DNA of 64,000 bases from positions 496,001-560,000 of the forward strand of contig NZ_JANHAW010000001.1 in assembly GCF_024464595.1 (NCBI RefSeq), given 5' to 3'. The notes beneath the pieces were generated by a model. It was given only the letters and a program-made list of their open reading frames with translations, searched no databases and was not told where the DNA came from. Shown here piece by piece: positions 35,773 to 46,574 of the stretch (within the stretch, counting starts at the first letter, position 1; each line of letters opens with the position of its first letter). The position numbers were made by a program, and so were the translations under genes. Source of the DNA: Halobellus litoreus. GTDB taxonomy: Archaea > Halobacteriota > Halobacteria > Halobacteriales > Haloferacaceae.

Positions 35773-36157
35773 ACCGACGTAGACGCGTAGCGGGACGAAA
35801 AGGATTCGGACGGAACGCGTCGAGACGGGGGGTGTCGCAGTCGCGACGACGGGTCCCCGCTGAGAACCGGAAATCGCCGTGCCCGTTCGTCCAGTTCAAG
35901 GCGCGCGCGAGCGGCGACGGTGGGCAACTGACCGAATTCGCGGCGGAAATTGCACCGATCCGAGACCGTTCACACGGACCGGCGCGATGCCGAGACCGAG
36001 GCCCCGTCATCCCTGTACCGCCGTTTTGCCCGCCCGTTCGGATGCTCCGGGCGTTCTGAGTCGTATTCGGGGTCAGGAGCCCGACGGCCGGTCCGAGGAG
36101 TCTGAGCCGGTCACAGCGAAAGCTTTTAATATCTTTCCGGGGCAGTGAACAGACACA
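35773..36157. other. Upstream region of the leu/ilv operon
   Basis: This 385-nt gap holds the leuA promoter at its right end. I see no convincing gene or structured element in the remainder; the codons present do not show a sustained coding pattern. Confidence 0.45.
36124..36132 (+). promoter_or_regulatory. TATA-like box of the leu/ilv operon
   Basis: TTTTAATAT is centred about 30 nt before the ATG at 36158, which supports that ATG as the intended leuA start. Confidence 0.55.
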
Positions 36158-37406
<1,249 letters not shown>

Positions 37407-37483
37407 TGGCGCGCGCCCCGGTTGCTCGATCCGACGAGCCACGGGTGCGCCGCCGGCCGACCGCCCGAACCGGACGCGCGGCG

Positions 37484-37497
37484 CGAAACGTTAATTA
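37484..37497 (+). promoter_or_regulatory. Promoter for the ilv leader (BRE + TATA)
   Basis: CGAAACG followed by TTAATTA (37491-37497) is centred about 30 nt before the leader-ORF ATG at 37524, so the leader ORF is likely translated from a leaderless start. This internal promoter would allow ilvB expression apart from leuA. Confidence 0.45.
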
Positions 37498-37523
37498 CGG
37501 CCGAGACGCATCTTCGAGGTACG

Positions 37524-37649
37524 ATGCGACGACGGCACACCGACGCGACGGCCGCCGCGCCGACAGCGGCGTCGCTCGCTCGCGTGCGCCTGCCAGCCGA
37601 CGCCGAGACGCTCGGCGTCGACGCGCAGATCATTGTAGGGGCACTCTAG
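37524..37649 (+). CDS. Putative ilv leader peptide (41 codons)
   Basis: The ORF lies in the long leuA-ilvB gap behind a good promoter. It ends with Q-I-I-V-G-A-L and TAG. The closing codons include ATT and GTA, which are rare in this GC-rich genome. A run of Ile/Val/Leu codons just before the stop, upstream of the acetolactate synthase gene, resembles an amino-acid-sensing leader. No family match is known to me, and archaeal attenuation of this kind is not established. Coding status is uncertain. Confidence 0.4.
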   Translation: MRRRHTDATAAAPTAASLARVRLPADAETLGVDAQIIVGAL

Positions 37650-37730
37650 CCCCGTCACTCCCAATTCTCGCCGTTTCGATCCCGTTCGCGCCCGCCGTTC
37701 GACCGACCAGTGACCGTCACACACCGACTA

Positions 37731-37879
37731 TGCAGCATCACGCCCGACCCACACGACCGACACCGACGTATCGCACGCAGACAACAGCGGCCCGCACGGA
37801 AGCGAGCGCCCGCACGGGGCCGAACGCCCGTCCCGAACCGAGCGCCCGCTCGACCGCCGCCGGAGGTGAGAGACGATGA
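37731..37879 (+). CDS. Putative 49-codon ORF overlapping the ilvB start
   Basis: The ORF (MQHHARPTRPTPTYRTQT...) stops in TGA overlapping the ilvB ATG as ATGA, which would couple translation. However, the product is Arg/Thr/Ala-rich and basic, unlike haloarchaeal proteins, and the same frame is open back to the leuA stop, so it may be chance. Kept as a possible coupling ORF. Confidence 0.25.
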
Positions 37880-39642
37880 GTAAACAGGCACCCTCGTCGC
37901 CGAACGCGACGACCGACGCCGAAGTCGATCCGGACGAGGAGACGGAACAGACGCCCGTGACGACCGGCTCGGAGGCCGTCATCCGCGCGCTCGAAAACGA
38001 GGGCGTCGAGGCGGCTTTCGGCGTCCAGGGCGGGGCGATTATGCCCGTCTACGACGCGCTGTACCACTCGGACATCCGGCACGTCACGATGGCACACGAG
38101 CAGGGCGCGGCCCACGCGGCCGACGCCTTCAGCGTCGTCCGGAACGAACCGGGCGTCTGTCTGGCCACGTCGGGACCGGGGGCGACGAACCTCGTCACCG
38201 GCATCGCCGACGCGAACATGGACTCCGACGGCCTGCTCGCGCTGACCGGGCAGGTCCCCTCGGACATGGTCGGCTCCGACGCGTTCCAGGAGACCGACAC
38301 CACCGGCGTGACCGCGCCGATCACGAAGCACAACTACTTCGCCAGCGACGCCGACACCGTCGGCGACACGGTCGGCGAAGCGCTCGCGCTCGCCGGCGAG
38401 GGACGCCCCGGCCCGACGCTCGTCGACCTCCCGAAGAACGTCACGCTCGACGAGACCGACGCCGAACCCGGGCCGGCGGAGCCGCCGGCGACGACGCGAC
38501 CGCAGTACGTCGCCGACGAGGAGAACGTCGCCGAGGCCGCCGACGCGATCCAGGCGGCCGAGCGGCCGCTGTTGCTCTTCGGCGGCGGCGTCATCAAGGG
38601 CGACGCGACCGAACAGGCCCGCGAGTTCGCACGCGAACACGAGATCCCGGTCGTCACGACGATGCCGGGCATCGGCTCGTTCCCCGAGGACGACGACCTG
38701 TGTCTGTCGTGGGCGGGGATGCACGGCACCGGCTACGCGAATATGGCGATCACGCACACAGATCTGCTGATCGCCGTCGGGACGCGCTTCGACGACCGCC
38801 TGACCGGCGGTATCGACACCTTCGCGCCCGAGGCGGAGGTCATCCACATCGACATCGACCCCGCGGAGATCTCGAAGAACGTCCACGCGGACTACCCGCT
38901 GATCGGCGACGCGGGCATCGTCCTCGATCAGGTCGACGACGCGCTCGAGGCCTCGCCCGACGCCGACGAGTGGCGCGAGCAGTGTCAGACCTGGAAGGCG
39001 GAGTACCCGATGGACTACGCGACGCCCGACGACGAGCCGCTGAAGCCGCAGTTCGTCGTCGAGATCCTCGACGAGGCGACCGGCGACGACGCCATCGTCA
39101 CCTCGGGCGTCGGCCAGCACCAGATGTGGGCCGCCCAATACTGGACGTTCACCGAGCCGCGGACGTGGGTGTCGAGCCACGGCCTCGGGACGATGGGCTA
39201 CGGACTGCCGGCGGCGATCGGCGCGCGCATCGCGGCCGACGACGACCAGGAGGTCGTCTGCGTCGACGGCGACGGCTCGTTCCTGATGACGATTCAGGAG
39301 CTCTCGGTCGCCGTCCGCGAGGAACTGGACATCACCGTCGCGGTGTTGAACAACGAGTACATCGGGATGGTTCGCCAGTGGCAGGACGCCTTCTTCGAGG
39401 GCCGACGGATGGCCGCCGAGTACAACTGGTGTCCCGAGTTCGACATGCTGGCGGAGGCGTTCGGCGCGCGCGGCTTCCGCGTCGACGACTACGACGAGGT
39501 CGCAGAGACCGTCGAGGAGGCCGTCGCCTACGACGGGCCGTCGGTCATCGACTTCCACATCGACCCGGCGGAGAACGTCTATCCGATGGTCCCCTCCGGC
39601 GGCGCAAACGGACAGTTCGCACTGACGGAGGATCAGCTATGA
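37876..39642 (+). CDS. ilvB: Acetolactate synthase, large subunit
   Basis: The 588-residue ThDP-dependent enzyme follows an acidic N-terminal tail of about 28 residues. It has the catalytic Glu region AHEQGAAHAADAF (near 75), the FAD-type middle domain, and the ThDP motif GDGSFLMTIQELSVAVR to LNNEYIG (about 465-500). It makes acetolactate or acetohydroxybutyrate, the first step of Val/Ile synthesis. Its TGA overlaps the ilvN ATG. Confidence 0.95.
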   Translation: MSKQAPSSPNATTDAEVDPDEETEQTPVTTGSEAVIRALENEGVEAAFGVQGGAIMPVYDALYHSDIRHVTMAHEQGAAHAADAFSVVRNEPGVCLATSGPGATNLVTGIADANMDSDGLLALTGQVPSDMVGSDAFQETDTTGVTAPITKHNYFASDADTVGDTVGEALALAGEGRPGPTLVDLPKNVTLDETDAEPGPAEPPATTRPQYVADEENVAEAADAIQAAERPLLLFGGGVIKGDATEQAREFAREHEIPVVTTMPGIGSFPEDDDLCLSWAGMHGTGYANMAITHTDLLIAVGTRFDDRLTGGIDTFAPEAEVIHIDIDPAEISKNVHADYPLIGDAGIVLDQVDDALEASPDADEWREQCQTWKAEYPMDYATPDDEPLKPQFVVEILDEATGDDAIVTSGVGQHQMWAAQYWTFTEPRTWVSSHGLGTMGYGLPAAIGARIAADDDQEVVCVDGDGSFLMTIQELSVAVREELDITVAVLNNEYIGMVRQWQDAFFEGRRMAAEYNWCPEFDMLAEAFGARGFRVDDYDEVAETVEEAVAYDGPSVIDFHIDPAENVYPMVPSGGANGQFALTEDQL

Positions 39643-40322
39643 GCTCGCAGGAATCCGACGAGGCCGAGGAGTTGCCGAAGCACGGACTGAAAGGACCGTC
39701 GCCGGACGAGCGGCCGCACCCCGAGGGACGCCGCAACTCCCAGGGGATCCGCATCGATCCGGCGGCCGAAGCCGAACCCGAACAGCGACGCGCGGTGCTG
39801 TCGGCGCTGGTCGAGGACGACCCCGGCGTGCTCTCGCGCATCGCGGGGCTGTTCTCCCGCCGGCAGTTCAACATCGAGAGCCTCACCGTCGGGCCGACGA
39901 CCGTCGAGAACCACTCGCGGATCACGATGGTCATCGAGGAGTCCGACCCCGGAATCGACCAGGCGGAGAAGCAACTCGCCAAACTCAAGCCGGTGATCGC
40001 CGTCGGTGAACTCGACGACGACGCCGTGCGGACCGAACTCGTCCTCCTGAAAGTCGAGGGCGACGACCCCGACAAAGTGCACGCGGTCACGGAGATGTAC
40101 GACGGTCAGACGCTCGACGCCGGTCCGAAGACCATCACGGTCCAGCTCACCGGCGACGAGCAGAAGATCGACGACGCGATCGACGCGTTCCGCCAGTTCG
40201 GCATCATCGAGATCGCCCGCACGGGCTACACGGCGTTGGCGCGCGGCGACCAGGCGACCGTCCCGGGCGAGAAACCGGGCACCGCAGACGAACCGACACG
40301 ACCGAAGAACGCACAACAATAG
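39639..40322 (+). CDS. ilvN: Acetolactate synthase, small (regulatory) subunit
   Basis: The 227-residue protein has an ACT domain (about 48-120: AVLSALVEDDPGVLSRIAGLFSR, RQFNIESLTVG) and an ALS_ss C-terminal domain. It confers valine feedback control on IlvB. It overlaps ilvB by ATGA. Acidic and low-complexity ends are typical of halophile proteins. Confidence 0.95.
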   Translation: MSSQESDEAEELPKHGLKGPSPDERPHPEGRRNSQGIRIDPAAEAEPEQRRAVLSALVEDDPGVLSRIAGLFSRRQFNIESLTVGPTTVENHSRITMVIEESDPGIDQAEKQLAKLKPVIAVGELDDDAVRTELVLLKVEGDDPDKVHAVTEMYDGQTLDAGPKTITVQLTGDEQKIDDAIDAFRQFGIIEIARTGYTALARGDQATVPGEKPGTADEPTRPKNAQQ

Positions 40323-40328
40323 CTCAAA

Positions 40329-41369
40329 ATGACAGACGAAGACCTGAATACGACGGTATACTACGACGACGACGCGGATCGCTCCTACATCGACGACAAG
40401 ACCGTGGCCGTCCTCGGCTACGGCAGCCAGGGCCACGCCCAGTCGCAGAACCTCGCCGACAGCGGGGTCGACGTGATCGTGGGTCTGCGCGAGGACTCCT
40501 CCTCGCGCGCGGCCGCCGAGGCCGACGGCCTGCGGGTCGAGACGCCCGCCGACGCGGCCGCCGAGGCCGACATCGTCTCGATGCTCGTTCCCGACACGGT
40601 TCAGCCCGCGGTGTTCGAGCAGATCAAGGACGGACTTGAGGCCGGCGACACGCTGCAGTTCTCCCACGGGTTCAACATCCACTACAACCAGATCCGACCG
40701 CCCGAGGACGTCGACGTGACGATGGTCGCGCCGAAGTCTCCCGGTCACTTGGTGCGGCGCAACTACGAGGCCGGGCAGGGAACGCCGGGGCTCGTCGCCG
40801 TCTACCAGAACGAGACGGGCGATGCGCGCGAGGAGGCGCTCGCGTGGGCGCACGCGATCGGCTGCACCCGCGCCGGCGTCATCGAGACGACGTTCCGCGA
40901 GGAGACTGAGACCGACCTCTTCGGCGAGCAGGCCGTCCTCTGCGGCGGGATGACCGCGCTCGTCCGTGAGGGCTTCGAGACGCTCGTCGACGCGGGCTAC
41001 TCCCCGGAGATGGCGTACTTCGAGTGTCTGAACGAACTGAAGCTCATCGTCGATCTGATGTACGAGGGCGGCCTCTCCAACATGTGGGACTCCGTCTCCG
41101 ACACCGCCGAATACGGCGGGCTCACCCGCGGCGACGACATCATCGACGAACACGCCAGAGAGAAGATGGAGACCGTCCTCGAGGAGGTTCAGGACGGGAC
41201 GTTCGCCCGCGAGTGGATCGCGGAGAACCAGGCCGGCCGACCCTCGTACACGCAGCTGAAACACGCCGAGGAGACCCACGAGGTCGAACAGGTGGGCGAA
41301 CCCCTCCGCGACCTGTTCGCGTGGGGCGAGCAAGAAGAGGAGGCCGCCGAGGCGGCCGCGGACGACTGA
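40329..41369 (+). CDS. ilvC: Ketol-acid reductoisomerase
   Basis: A 346-residue enzyme of class I length. The NADP-binding site is GYGSQGHAQ near residue 31. The acid metal site lies in the C-terminal knotted domain ([12 protein letters not shown], then [13 protein letters not shown]). It converts acetolactate to dihydroxy-isovalerate in Val/Leu synthesis. It lies 6 nt after ilvN. Confidence 0.96.
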   Translation: MTDEDLNTTVYYDDDADRSYIDDKTVAVLGYGSQGHAQSQNLADSGVDVIVGLREDSSSRAAAEADGLRVETPADAAAEADIVSMLVPDTVQPAVFEQIKDGLEAGDTLQFSHGFNIHYNQIRPPEDVDVTMVAPKSPGHLVRRNYEAGQGTPGLVAVYQNETGDAREEALAWAHAIGCTRAGVIETTFREETETDLFGEQAVLCGGMTALVREGFETLVDAGYSPEMAYFECLNELKLIVDLMYEGGLSNMWDSVSDTAEYGGLTRGDDIIDEHAREKMETVLEEVQDGTFAREWIAENQAGRPSYTQLKHAEETHEVEQVGEPLRDLFAWGEQEEEAAEAAADD

Positions 41370-41372
41370 GAG

Positions 41373-41423
41373 ATGACCGAGATATTGATCAGCCTGAAAG
41401 CCCACGGTGATGTAGATGAGTGA
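41373..41423 (+). CDS. Mini-ORF bridging ilvC and leuC (16 codons)
   Basis: ATG lies 3 nt after the ilvC stop. The peptide [16 protein letters not shown] is rich in Ile/Leu and includes ATA and TTG, rare codons here. It stops 8 nt inside leuC, so ribosomes could reinitiate on leuC. No family is recognised. It could be a coupling or sensing device, or a remnant of a larger gene that sits here in relatives. Confidence 0.35.
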   Translation: MTEILISLKAHGDVDE

Positions 41424-42837
41424 GGGAACGCTGTACGACAAGGTATGGGAGGAGCACACGGTCTCGGAGCTGCCGACCGGACAGACGCAGCTGTTCGTCG
41501 GCCTGCACCTCATCCACGAGGTGACGAGCCCGCAGGCGTTCGGGATGCTGCAGGAGCGCGACCTGGAAGTCGCCTACCCCGAGCTCACCCACGCGACGGT
41601 CGACCACATCGTCCCCACGGCCGACCAGTCGCGGCCCTACCGCGACGACGCCGCCGAGGAGATGATGTCGGAGCTCGAACAGAACGTTCGGGACGCCGGC
41701 ATCCAGTTTTCGGACCCCACCACGGGCGAACAGGGCATCGTCCACGTCATCGGGCCCGAGCAGGGACTCACCCAGCCCGGGAAGACGATCGTCTGCGGCG
41801 ACTCCCACACCTCGACGCACGGCGCGTTCGGCGCGCTGGCGTTCGGGATCGGGACGAGCCAGATCCGCGACGTGCTCGCGACCCAAACCGTCGCGATGGA
41901 GAAGAAGGACGTCCGAAAGATCGAGGTCACGGGCGAACTCGGCCCCGGCGTCGAGGCGAAGGACATCATCCTCGAAGTGATCCGTCGCCTCGGAACCGAG
42001 GGCGGCGTCGGCTACGTCTACGAGTACGCCGGCGAGGCCATCGAGAACCTCGATATGGAGGGGCGGATGAGCATCTGCAACATGTCCATCGAGGGCGGTG
42101 CTCGCGCGGGCTACGTCAACCCCGACGAGACCACCTACGAGTGGATGAAAGAGACCGACTACTTCCGGGAGAACCCCGAGAAGTTCGACGAACTCAAGCC
42201 CTACTGGGAGTCGATCCGCTCCGAGGACGACGCCGAGTACGACGACGTCGTCACCATCGACGGCTCCGAGCTGGAGCCCGTCGTCACGTGGGGGACAACC
42301 CCCGGGCAAGGAATCGGTATCAGCGAACCCATCCCGGAACCCGAGTCGCTGCCGGAAGACAAACAGGACACCGCGCGGCGCGCCCAGGAGCACATGCGCG
42401 TCACGCCCGGCGACACGATGGATGGCTACGAGATCGACGTCGCCTTCCTCGGATCGTGCACGAACGCGCGCCTTCCGGACCTCCGTCGGGCGGCCGACGT
42501 CGTGAAGGGACAGCAGGTCCACGAGGACGTCCGCGCGATGGTCGTCCCGGGCAGCCAGCGCGTGAAGGCCGCCGCCGAGGCCGAGGGCCTCGACGAGATC
42601 TTCGAGGAAGCCGGCTTCGAGTGGCGCAACGCGGGCTGTTCGATGTGCCTCGGGATGAACGAGGACCAACTGGAGGGCGACGAGGCGTGTGCGTCCTCCT
42701 CGAACCGCAACTTCATCGGTCGGCAGGGCTCGAAGGACGGCCGCACCGTGCTGATGAACCCCCGGATGGTCGCCGCGGCGGCGATCACCGGAGAAGTGAC
42801 TGACGTGCGCGAACTGAAGGAGGTGACAGTCGCATGA
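41416..42837 (+). CDS. leuC: 3-isopropylmalate dehydratase, large subunit
   Basis: The 473-residue aconitase-family enzyme has [19 protein letters not shown] near 131-149 and Fe-S Cys residues in [12 protein letters not shown] (near 346) and CSMCLGMN (near 406-413). With LeuD it isomerises 2- to 3-isopropylmalate. Its stop overlaps the 20-codon mini-ORF that leads to leuD. Confidence 0.95.
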   Translation: MSEGTLYDKVWEEHTVSELPTGQTQLFVGLHLIHEVTSPQAFGMLQERDLEVAYPELTHATVDHIVPTADQSRPYRDDAAEEMMSELEQNVRDAGIQFSDPTTGEQGIVHVIGPEQGLTQPGKTIVCGDSHTSTHGAFGALAFGIGTSQIRDVLATQTVAMEKKDVRKIEVTGELGPGVEAKDIILEVIRRLGTEGGVGYVYEYAGEAIENLDMEGRMSICNMSIEGGARAGYVNPDETTYEWMKETDYFRENPEKFDELKPYWESIRSEDDAEYDDVVTIDGSELEPVVTWGTTPGQGIGISEPIPEPESLPEDKQDTARRAQEHMRVTPGDTMDGYEIDVAFLGSCTNARLPDLRRAADVVKGQQVHEDVRAMVVPGSQRVKAAAEAEGLDEIFEEAGFEWRNAGCSMCLGMNEDQLEGDEACASSSNRNFIGRQGSKDGRTVLMNPRMVAAAAITGEVTDVRELKEVTVA

Positions 42838-42896
42838 GCTGTCTGCGACAGCGAATGCGAGTACGCCAGAGCTTCGCTCTGGAGGTGATCGTATGA
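42834..42896 (+). CDS. Mini-ORF bridging leuC and leuD (20 codons)
   Basis: ATG overlaps the leuC stop (ATGA) and its TGA overlaps the leuD ATG. The RNA has two small hairpins, GCTGTC/GACAGC (42838-42852) and CCAGAGC/GCTCTGG (42866-42882). The peptide ([20 protein letters not shown]) is basic, so the role is more likely translation coupling or RNA structure than a stable protein. Confidence 0.35.
   Translation: MSCLRQRMRVRQSFALEVIV
42881..42890 (+). promoter_or_regulatory. Strong Shine-Dalgarno of leuD
   Basis: GGAGGTGATC matches the 16S rRNA 3' tail over about nine to ten bases and ends 2 nt before the leuD ATG at 42893. Such a long SD is unusual in haloarchaea. Its first two G residues are in the 3' arm of the upstream hairpin. 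Confidence 0.6.
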
Positions 42897-43501
42897 CCGA
42901 CGAGATTCCCGAGATCGACTCGGTAACGGGCACGGGCGTTCCCGTCCGCGGGAACGATATCGACACCGACCAGATCATCCCGGCGCGCTTCATGAAGGTC
43001 GTCACGTTCGACGGCCTCGGCGAGTTCGCGTTCTTCGACCTCCGGTTCGACGAGGACGACAATCAGAAGGACCACCCCTTCAACGAACCGCAGTTCCAGG
43101 ACGCCTCGGTGCTCGCCGTCAACGCCAACTTCGGCTGCGGGTCCTCGCGCGAACACGCCCCGCAGGCGCTGATGCGCTGGGGCATCGACGCCATCGTCGG
43201 CGAGTCCTTCGCCGAGATCTTCGCCGGCAACTGCCTCGCGCTTGGCATCCCGACGGTCACGGCCGATCACGAGACCATCGTCGAACTCCAGGAGTGGATC
43301 GACGAGAATCCCGACGGTGAGATCCACGTCGACGTCGAGGAAGAGACGGTCACCTACGGCGACACGACCGTCGAGGCGACCGTCGACGACGCACAGCGGC
43401 GGGCGCTCACCGAGGGCGTCTGGGACACGACGGCGCTAATGAAGTCCAACGCCGACGCGGTCGCCGAGAAAGCCGCCGAACTCCCCTACGTCGATGTCTG
43501 A
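42893..43501 (+). CDS. leuD: 3-isopropylmalate dehydratase, small subunit
   Basis: The 202-residue swivel-domain protein has [14 protein letters not shown] near 21-34 and [17 protein letters not shown] near 77-93. It partners LeuC. The leuB ATG lies 8 nt inside its 3' end. Confidence 0.95.
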   Translation: MTDEIPEIDSVTGTGVPVRGNDIDTDQIIPARFMKVVTFDGLGEFAFFDLRFDEDDNQKDHPFNEPQFQDASVLAVNANFGCGSSREHAPQALMRWGIDAIVGESFAEIFAGNCLALGIPTVTADHETIVELQEWIDENPDGEIHVDVEEETVTYGDTTVEATVDDAQRRALTEGVWDTTALMKSNADAVAEKAAELPYVDV

Positions 43502-44474
43502 GGAGATCGTCGTCATCGAGGGCGACGGCATCGGTCGGGAGGTCGTCCCCGCCGCCGTCTCCGTCCTGGAGGCCGTCGGCGACTTCGAGTTCGTCGCGGC
43601 CGAGGCCGGTGACGCCGTGAAGGAGGCGACGGGCGAGGCGCTCCCGCAGGAGACCTACGACACCGTCGCCGACGCCGACGCGACGCTGTTCGGCGCGGCC
43701 GGCGAGACGGCTGCGGACGTCATCCTCCCGCTGCGGACCGCCGTGGGATCCTTCGTCAACGTCCGGCCGGCGCGGGCGTATCCCGGCGTCGAGGCGGTGC
43801 GACCGGAGACGGACCTCGTCTTCCTGCGCGAGAACACTGAGGGAGTCTACGCGGGCCACGAGGACCGCCTCTCCGACGACCTCTCGACGCTGACGCGGGT
43901 CGTCACCACCTCGGCCTCGGAGCGGTTGGCCGAGTACGCCTGCGAGTACGTCGACGAGCAGGGGAAAAAGGGCTTCCAGGTCGTCCACAAGGCGAACGTG
44001 ATGCGCGAGACGGACGGTCGCTTCCGCGACGCGGTCGTCGACGTCGCCGACGAGGCGGGCGTCGAGACCGAGGAGGTCCTGATGGACGCCTTCGCGACGC
44101 GGGTCTGTCTGGACCCCACGCAGTTCGACGTCGTCGTCTGTCCGAACCTCGCGGGCGACGTGCTGTCGGATCTGGCCGCGGGACTGGTCGGCGGCCTGGG
44201 ACTGCTTCCGTCCGCCAACGTCGGCCCCGATAACGCGCTCTTCGAACCGGTCCACGGCACCGCGCCCGACATCGCGGGCGAGGGCGTCGCCAACCCCTCG
44301 GCGGCGATCCTCTCGGCGGCGATGCTGCTCGATCACCTCGGCTACGGCGACGAGGCCGAAAACGTCCGCACGGCGGTCGAATCCGTCCTCGAAGACGGAC
44401 CGCGGACGGCCGATCTCGGCGGCGACGCCGGGACCGAGGAAGTCACGACCGCGGTCCTCGACCGACTGGACTGA
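43494..44474 (+). CDS. leuB: 3-isopropylmalate dehydrogenase
   Basis: The 326-residue decarboxylating dehydrogenase has [11 protein letters not shown] near 8-18, [11 protein letters not shown] near 87, [15 protein letters not shown] near 219 and [12 protein letters not shown] near 246. It catalyses the third leucine step, giving 2-ketoisocaproate. It is the last gene of the operon, overlapping leuD by 8 nt. Confidence 0.95.
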   Translation: MSEEIVVIEGDGIGREVVPAAVSVLEAVGDFEFVAAEAGDAVKEATGEALPQETYDTVADADATLFGAAGETAADVILPLRTAVGSFVNVRPARAYPGVEAVRPETDLVFLRENTEGVYAGHEDRLSDDLSTLTRVVTTSASERLAEYACEYVDEQGKKGFQVVHKANVMRETDGRFRDAVVDVADEAGVETEEVLMDAFATRVCLDPTQFDVVVCPNLAGDVLSDLAAGLVGGLGLLPSANVGPDNALFEPVHGTAPDIAGEGVANPSAAILSAAMLLDHLGYGDEAENVRTAVESVLEDGPRTADLGGDAGTEEVTTAVLDRLD

Positions 44475-44555
44475 CGCCGCGGTTTTCGGGGTCCTTCCGC
44501 ACGCGAATCGTCTGGATCTTTCCCGGACAGACACCTCCCCGTCGATCGTCGGGCA

Positions 44556-44574
44556 ACAAATATCTGTTATTTGT
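44556..44574. promoter_or_regulatory. Perfect 7-bp inverted repeat upstream of glpR
   Basis: ACAAATA-tctgt-TATTTGT lies about 155 nt before glpR and about 80 nt after leuB. Its AT-richness stands out in GC-rich DNA. It could be an operator for glpR-pfkB or the leuB terminator. Confidence 0.35.
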
Positions 44575-44727
44575 CAAGTGAAGGTGGCCGAGCGCGTTCG
44601 GCCACGGCCGTATCCGCCTACTGGTGTCCGTTCGTGATCGATCGAAGGGAAATCATTCGCCGTACCGTTCCGATACGAACACAAACCATTAACAATACAC
44701 AGAGCGAAGACCGCACAGACGAATCCT

Positions 44728-45507
44728 ATGTTACCCGCTGAGCGAAAACGGCGCATCGTGGAACTCGTCACCGCCGCCGACGGCCGATCGGTCGAGGCCC
44801 TCGCCGAGGAGCTGGGCTACTCGAAGGCGACGATCCGTCGCGATCTTCAGGAACTGGAGGGCCAGGGCCTCATCGAGCGGTCACACGGCGGTGCGGTCCC
44901 GGTGACGAGCGTCGGGCACGAACAGGCGTACGGACAGAAGGAGGTCCAGAACCTCGAGGCGAAACGCGCCATCGCCGAGCGCGCCGTCGAGGAGATCACG
45001 GATGGACAGGTCGTCTTCTTCGACGCGGGAACGACGACGATGCAGGTCGCACAGAACGCGCCGAAGGACGGCTCGATGCTCGCGGTGACGAACTCCCCCC
45101 GGTTGGCGGTCGAACTCGGTAAGGAGGACAACGACGTCAAACTGACCGGCGGCACGCTCCGGCGGCGGACGCGCTCGCTCGTCGGGCCGACCGCGGAGTC
45201 GTTCCTCGAACGGACGAACTTCGATCTGCTGTTTCTGGGTGCGAACGCCGTCGACGTCGAAAGCGGGCTCACGACGCCGAACGAGGAGGAGGCGCGCGTC
45301 AAGGAACTGATGGTGCAGCGGGCCTCGCGCGTCGTCCTCGTCGCTGACGCGTCGAAGATCGGCGAGCGGTCATTCGTCACCTTCGCCGACCTCTCGGACG
45401 TCGACCTGTTCGTCACCGCCGGCGAGATCGACGACGAGGTCAGAGAGCGGTTCGAGGCCGAGGACGTCACCCTCGTCGTTGCCGACGAAGAGGTGGTGAC
45501 GCCGTGA
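44728..45507 (+). CDS. glpR: DeoR/GlpR-family transcriptional regulator
   Basis: At 259 residues it has a DeoR-type helix-turn-helix (about 6-58: RSVEALAEELGYSKATIRRD) and a sugar-phosphate isomerase-like sensor domain (FFDAGTTTMQVA near 98-109; GGTLRRRTRSLVGP near 144). The position before pfkB matches Haloferax volcanii GlpR, a repressor of pfkB and glycerol kinase-related metabolism. It overlaps pfkB (GTGA). Confidence 0.92.
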   Translation: MLPAERKRRIVELVTAADGRSVEALAEELGYSKATIRRDLQELEGQGLIERSHGGAVPVTSVGHEQAYGQKEVQNLEAKRAIAERAVEEITDGQVVFFDAGTTTMQVAQNAPKDGSMLAVTNSPRLAVELGKEDNDVKLTGGTLRRRTRSLVGPTAESFLERTNFDLLFLGANAVDVESGLTTPNEEEARVKELMVQRASRVVLVADASKIGERSFVTFADLSDVDLFVTAGEIDDEVRERFEAEDVTLVVADEEVVTP

Positions 45508-46472
45508 GTAGTAGCCGGGGAGCCGTGAGCAGCGACCGGGACAGCGACGCACCGACCGGCGCAGCCGTGCTGACGGTGACGATGAACCCGGCGCTCGACC
45601 ACACGCTCACGGTCGCGGAACCGCTCCGGAAAGGCGAAGTCGTGCGGACCGACGACGCGAAGTTCGACGCCGGCGGGAAGGGGATCAACGTCTCGCAGTA
45701 CCTCACCGCACTGGGGGTCGACGCCCCCGCGACGGGATTCCTCGGCGGGCCGTTCGGGCAGATGATCGGCGGAACCCTGGACGAGGAAGGTGTCGCCCGC
45801 GACTTCGTCGAAATCGGCGGGCGAACCCGCTTGAACACCACGGTGTTGAGCCCCGACGGTGAGTACAAGATCAATCACGACGGCCCGGTGGTCGAAGAGG
45901 GAGACGTCGACGCGCTGGTCGAACGGGTGCGCGACCGTGAGCCCGAACGGCTCGTCGTCGCCGGGAGCCTCCCGCGCGGGATCGGCGCCGACGCCGTCGA
46001 CCGGCTGGCCGGCGCCGGACCCTGGGACACCGCCGTGGATATGGGCGGGTCGTTTCTCGGCCGGTTCGACGGGTCTTACCTCGTATGCAAACCCAACCGG
46101 GCGGAACTCGCCGAGGCCACGGGCCGAGCCGTCGAGACGATCGAGGACGCCGCATCGGCCGCCGCCGAGCTCCGCGAGCGCGGATACCGGTACGTCTTGG
46201 CGTCGCTCGGCCCCGACGGCGCACTCTTAGTCTCCGAGTCCGGGGCCGTCCGCGCACCGGCGCTGCCGGTCGACGTCGTCGACACCGTCGGCGCGGGCGA
46301 CGCGCTCCTTTCGGGGTTCTTAGCCGGGCTCGCTCGGGGGGACTCGACCGCGGACGCCCTCCGAACCGCCGTCGTCGTCGCGGCGCGCGTCGTGTCCGTG
46401 TCGGGGACGAGCGTCCCCTCCTTCGAGGACGTCTTCGAGCGCCGCGAGCGGGTCGAGATTCGCTCTGTCTGA
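45504..46472 (+). CDS. pfkB: 1-phosphofructokinase (PfkB family)
   Basis: The 322-residue ribokinase-fold enzyme has N-terminal FDAGGKGINVSQYL (near 53-66) and catalytic DTVGAGDALLSGFLAG near 260-275. It phosphorylates the fructose-1-phosphate produced by the PTS to fructose-1,6-bisphosphate. The start GTG overlaps the glpR stop. Confidence 0.93.
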   Translation: MSSSRGAVSSDRDSDAPTGAAVLTVTMNPALDHTLTVAEPLRKGEVVRTDDAKFDAGGKGINVSQYLTALGVDAPATGFLGGPFGQMIGGTLDEEGVARDFVEIGGRTRLNTTVLSPDGEYKINHDGPVVEEGDVDALVERVRDREPERLVVAGSLPRGIGADAVDRLAGAGPWDTAVDMGGSFLGRFDGSYLVCKPNRAELAEATGRAVETIEDAASAAAELRERGYRYVLASLGPDGALLVSESGAVRAPALPVDVVDTVGAGDALLSGFLAGLARGDSTADALRTAVVVAARVVSVSGTSVPSFEDVFERRERVEIRSV

Positions 46473-46486
46473 TCCGTACTGATCAC

Positions 46487-46508
46487 TTTATCTTAATTTT
46501 ATATCTTT
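46487..46508. terminator. AT-rich terminator/promoter patch
   Basis: A T-rich stretch (TTTATCTTAATTTTATATCTTT) right after pfkB is a likely terminator of glpR-pfkB and a possible promoter element for the ptf operon at 46575. Confidence 0.4.
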
Positions 46509-46574
46509 AACTCAGAAACAAACGCGAGCGAAAGTATTTTTGAGGATCTTCAGCAATATCCGTGAGGGAGACAT

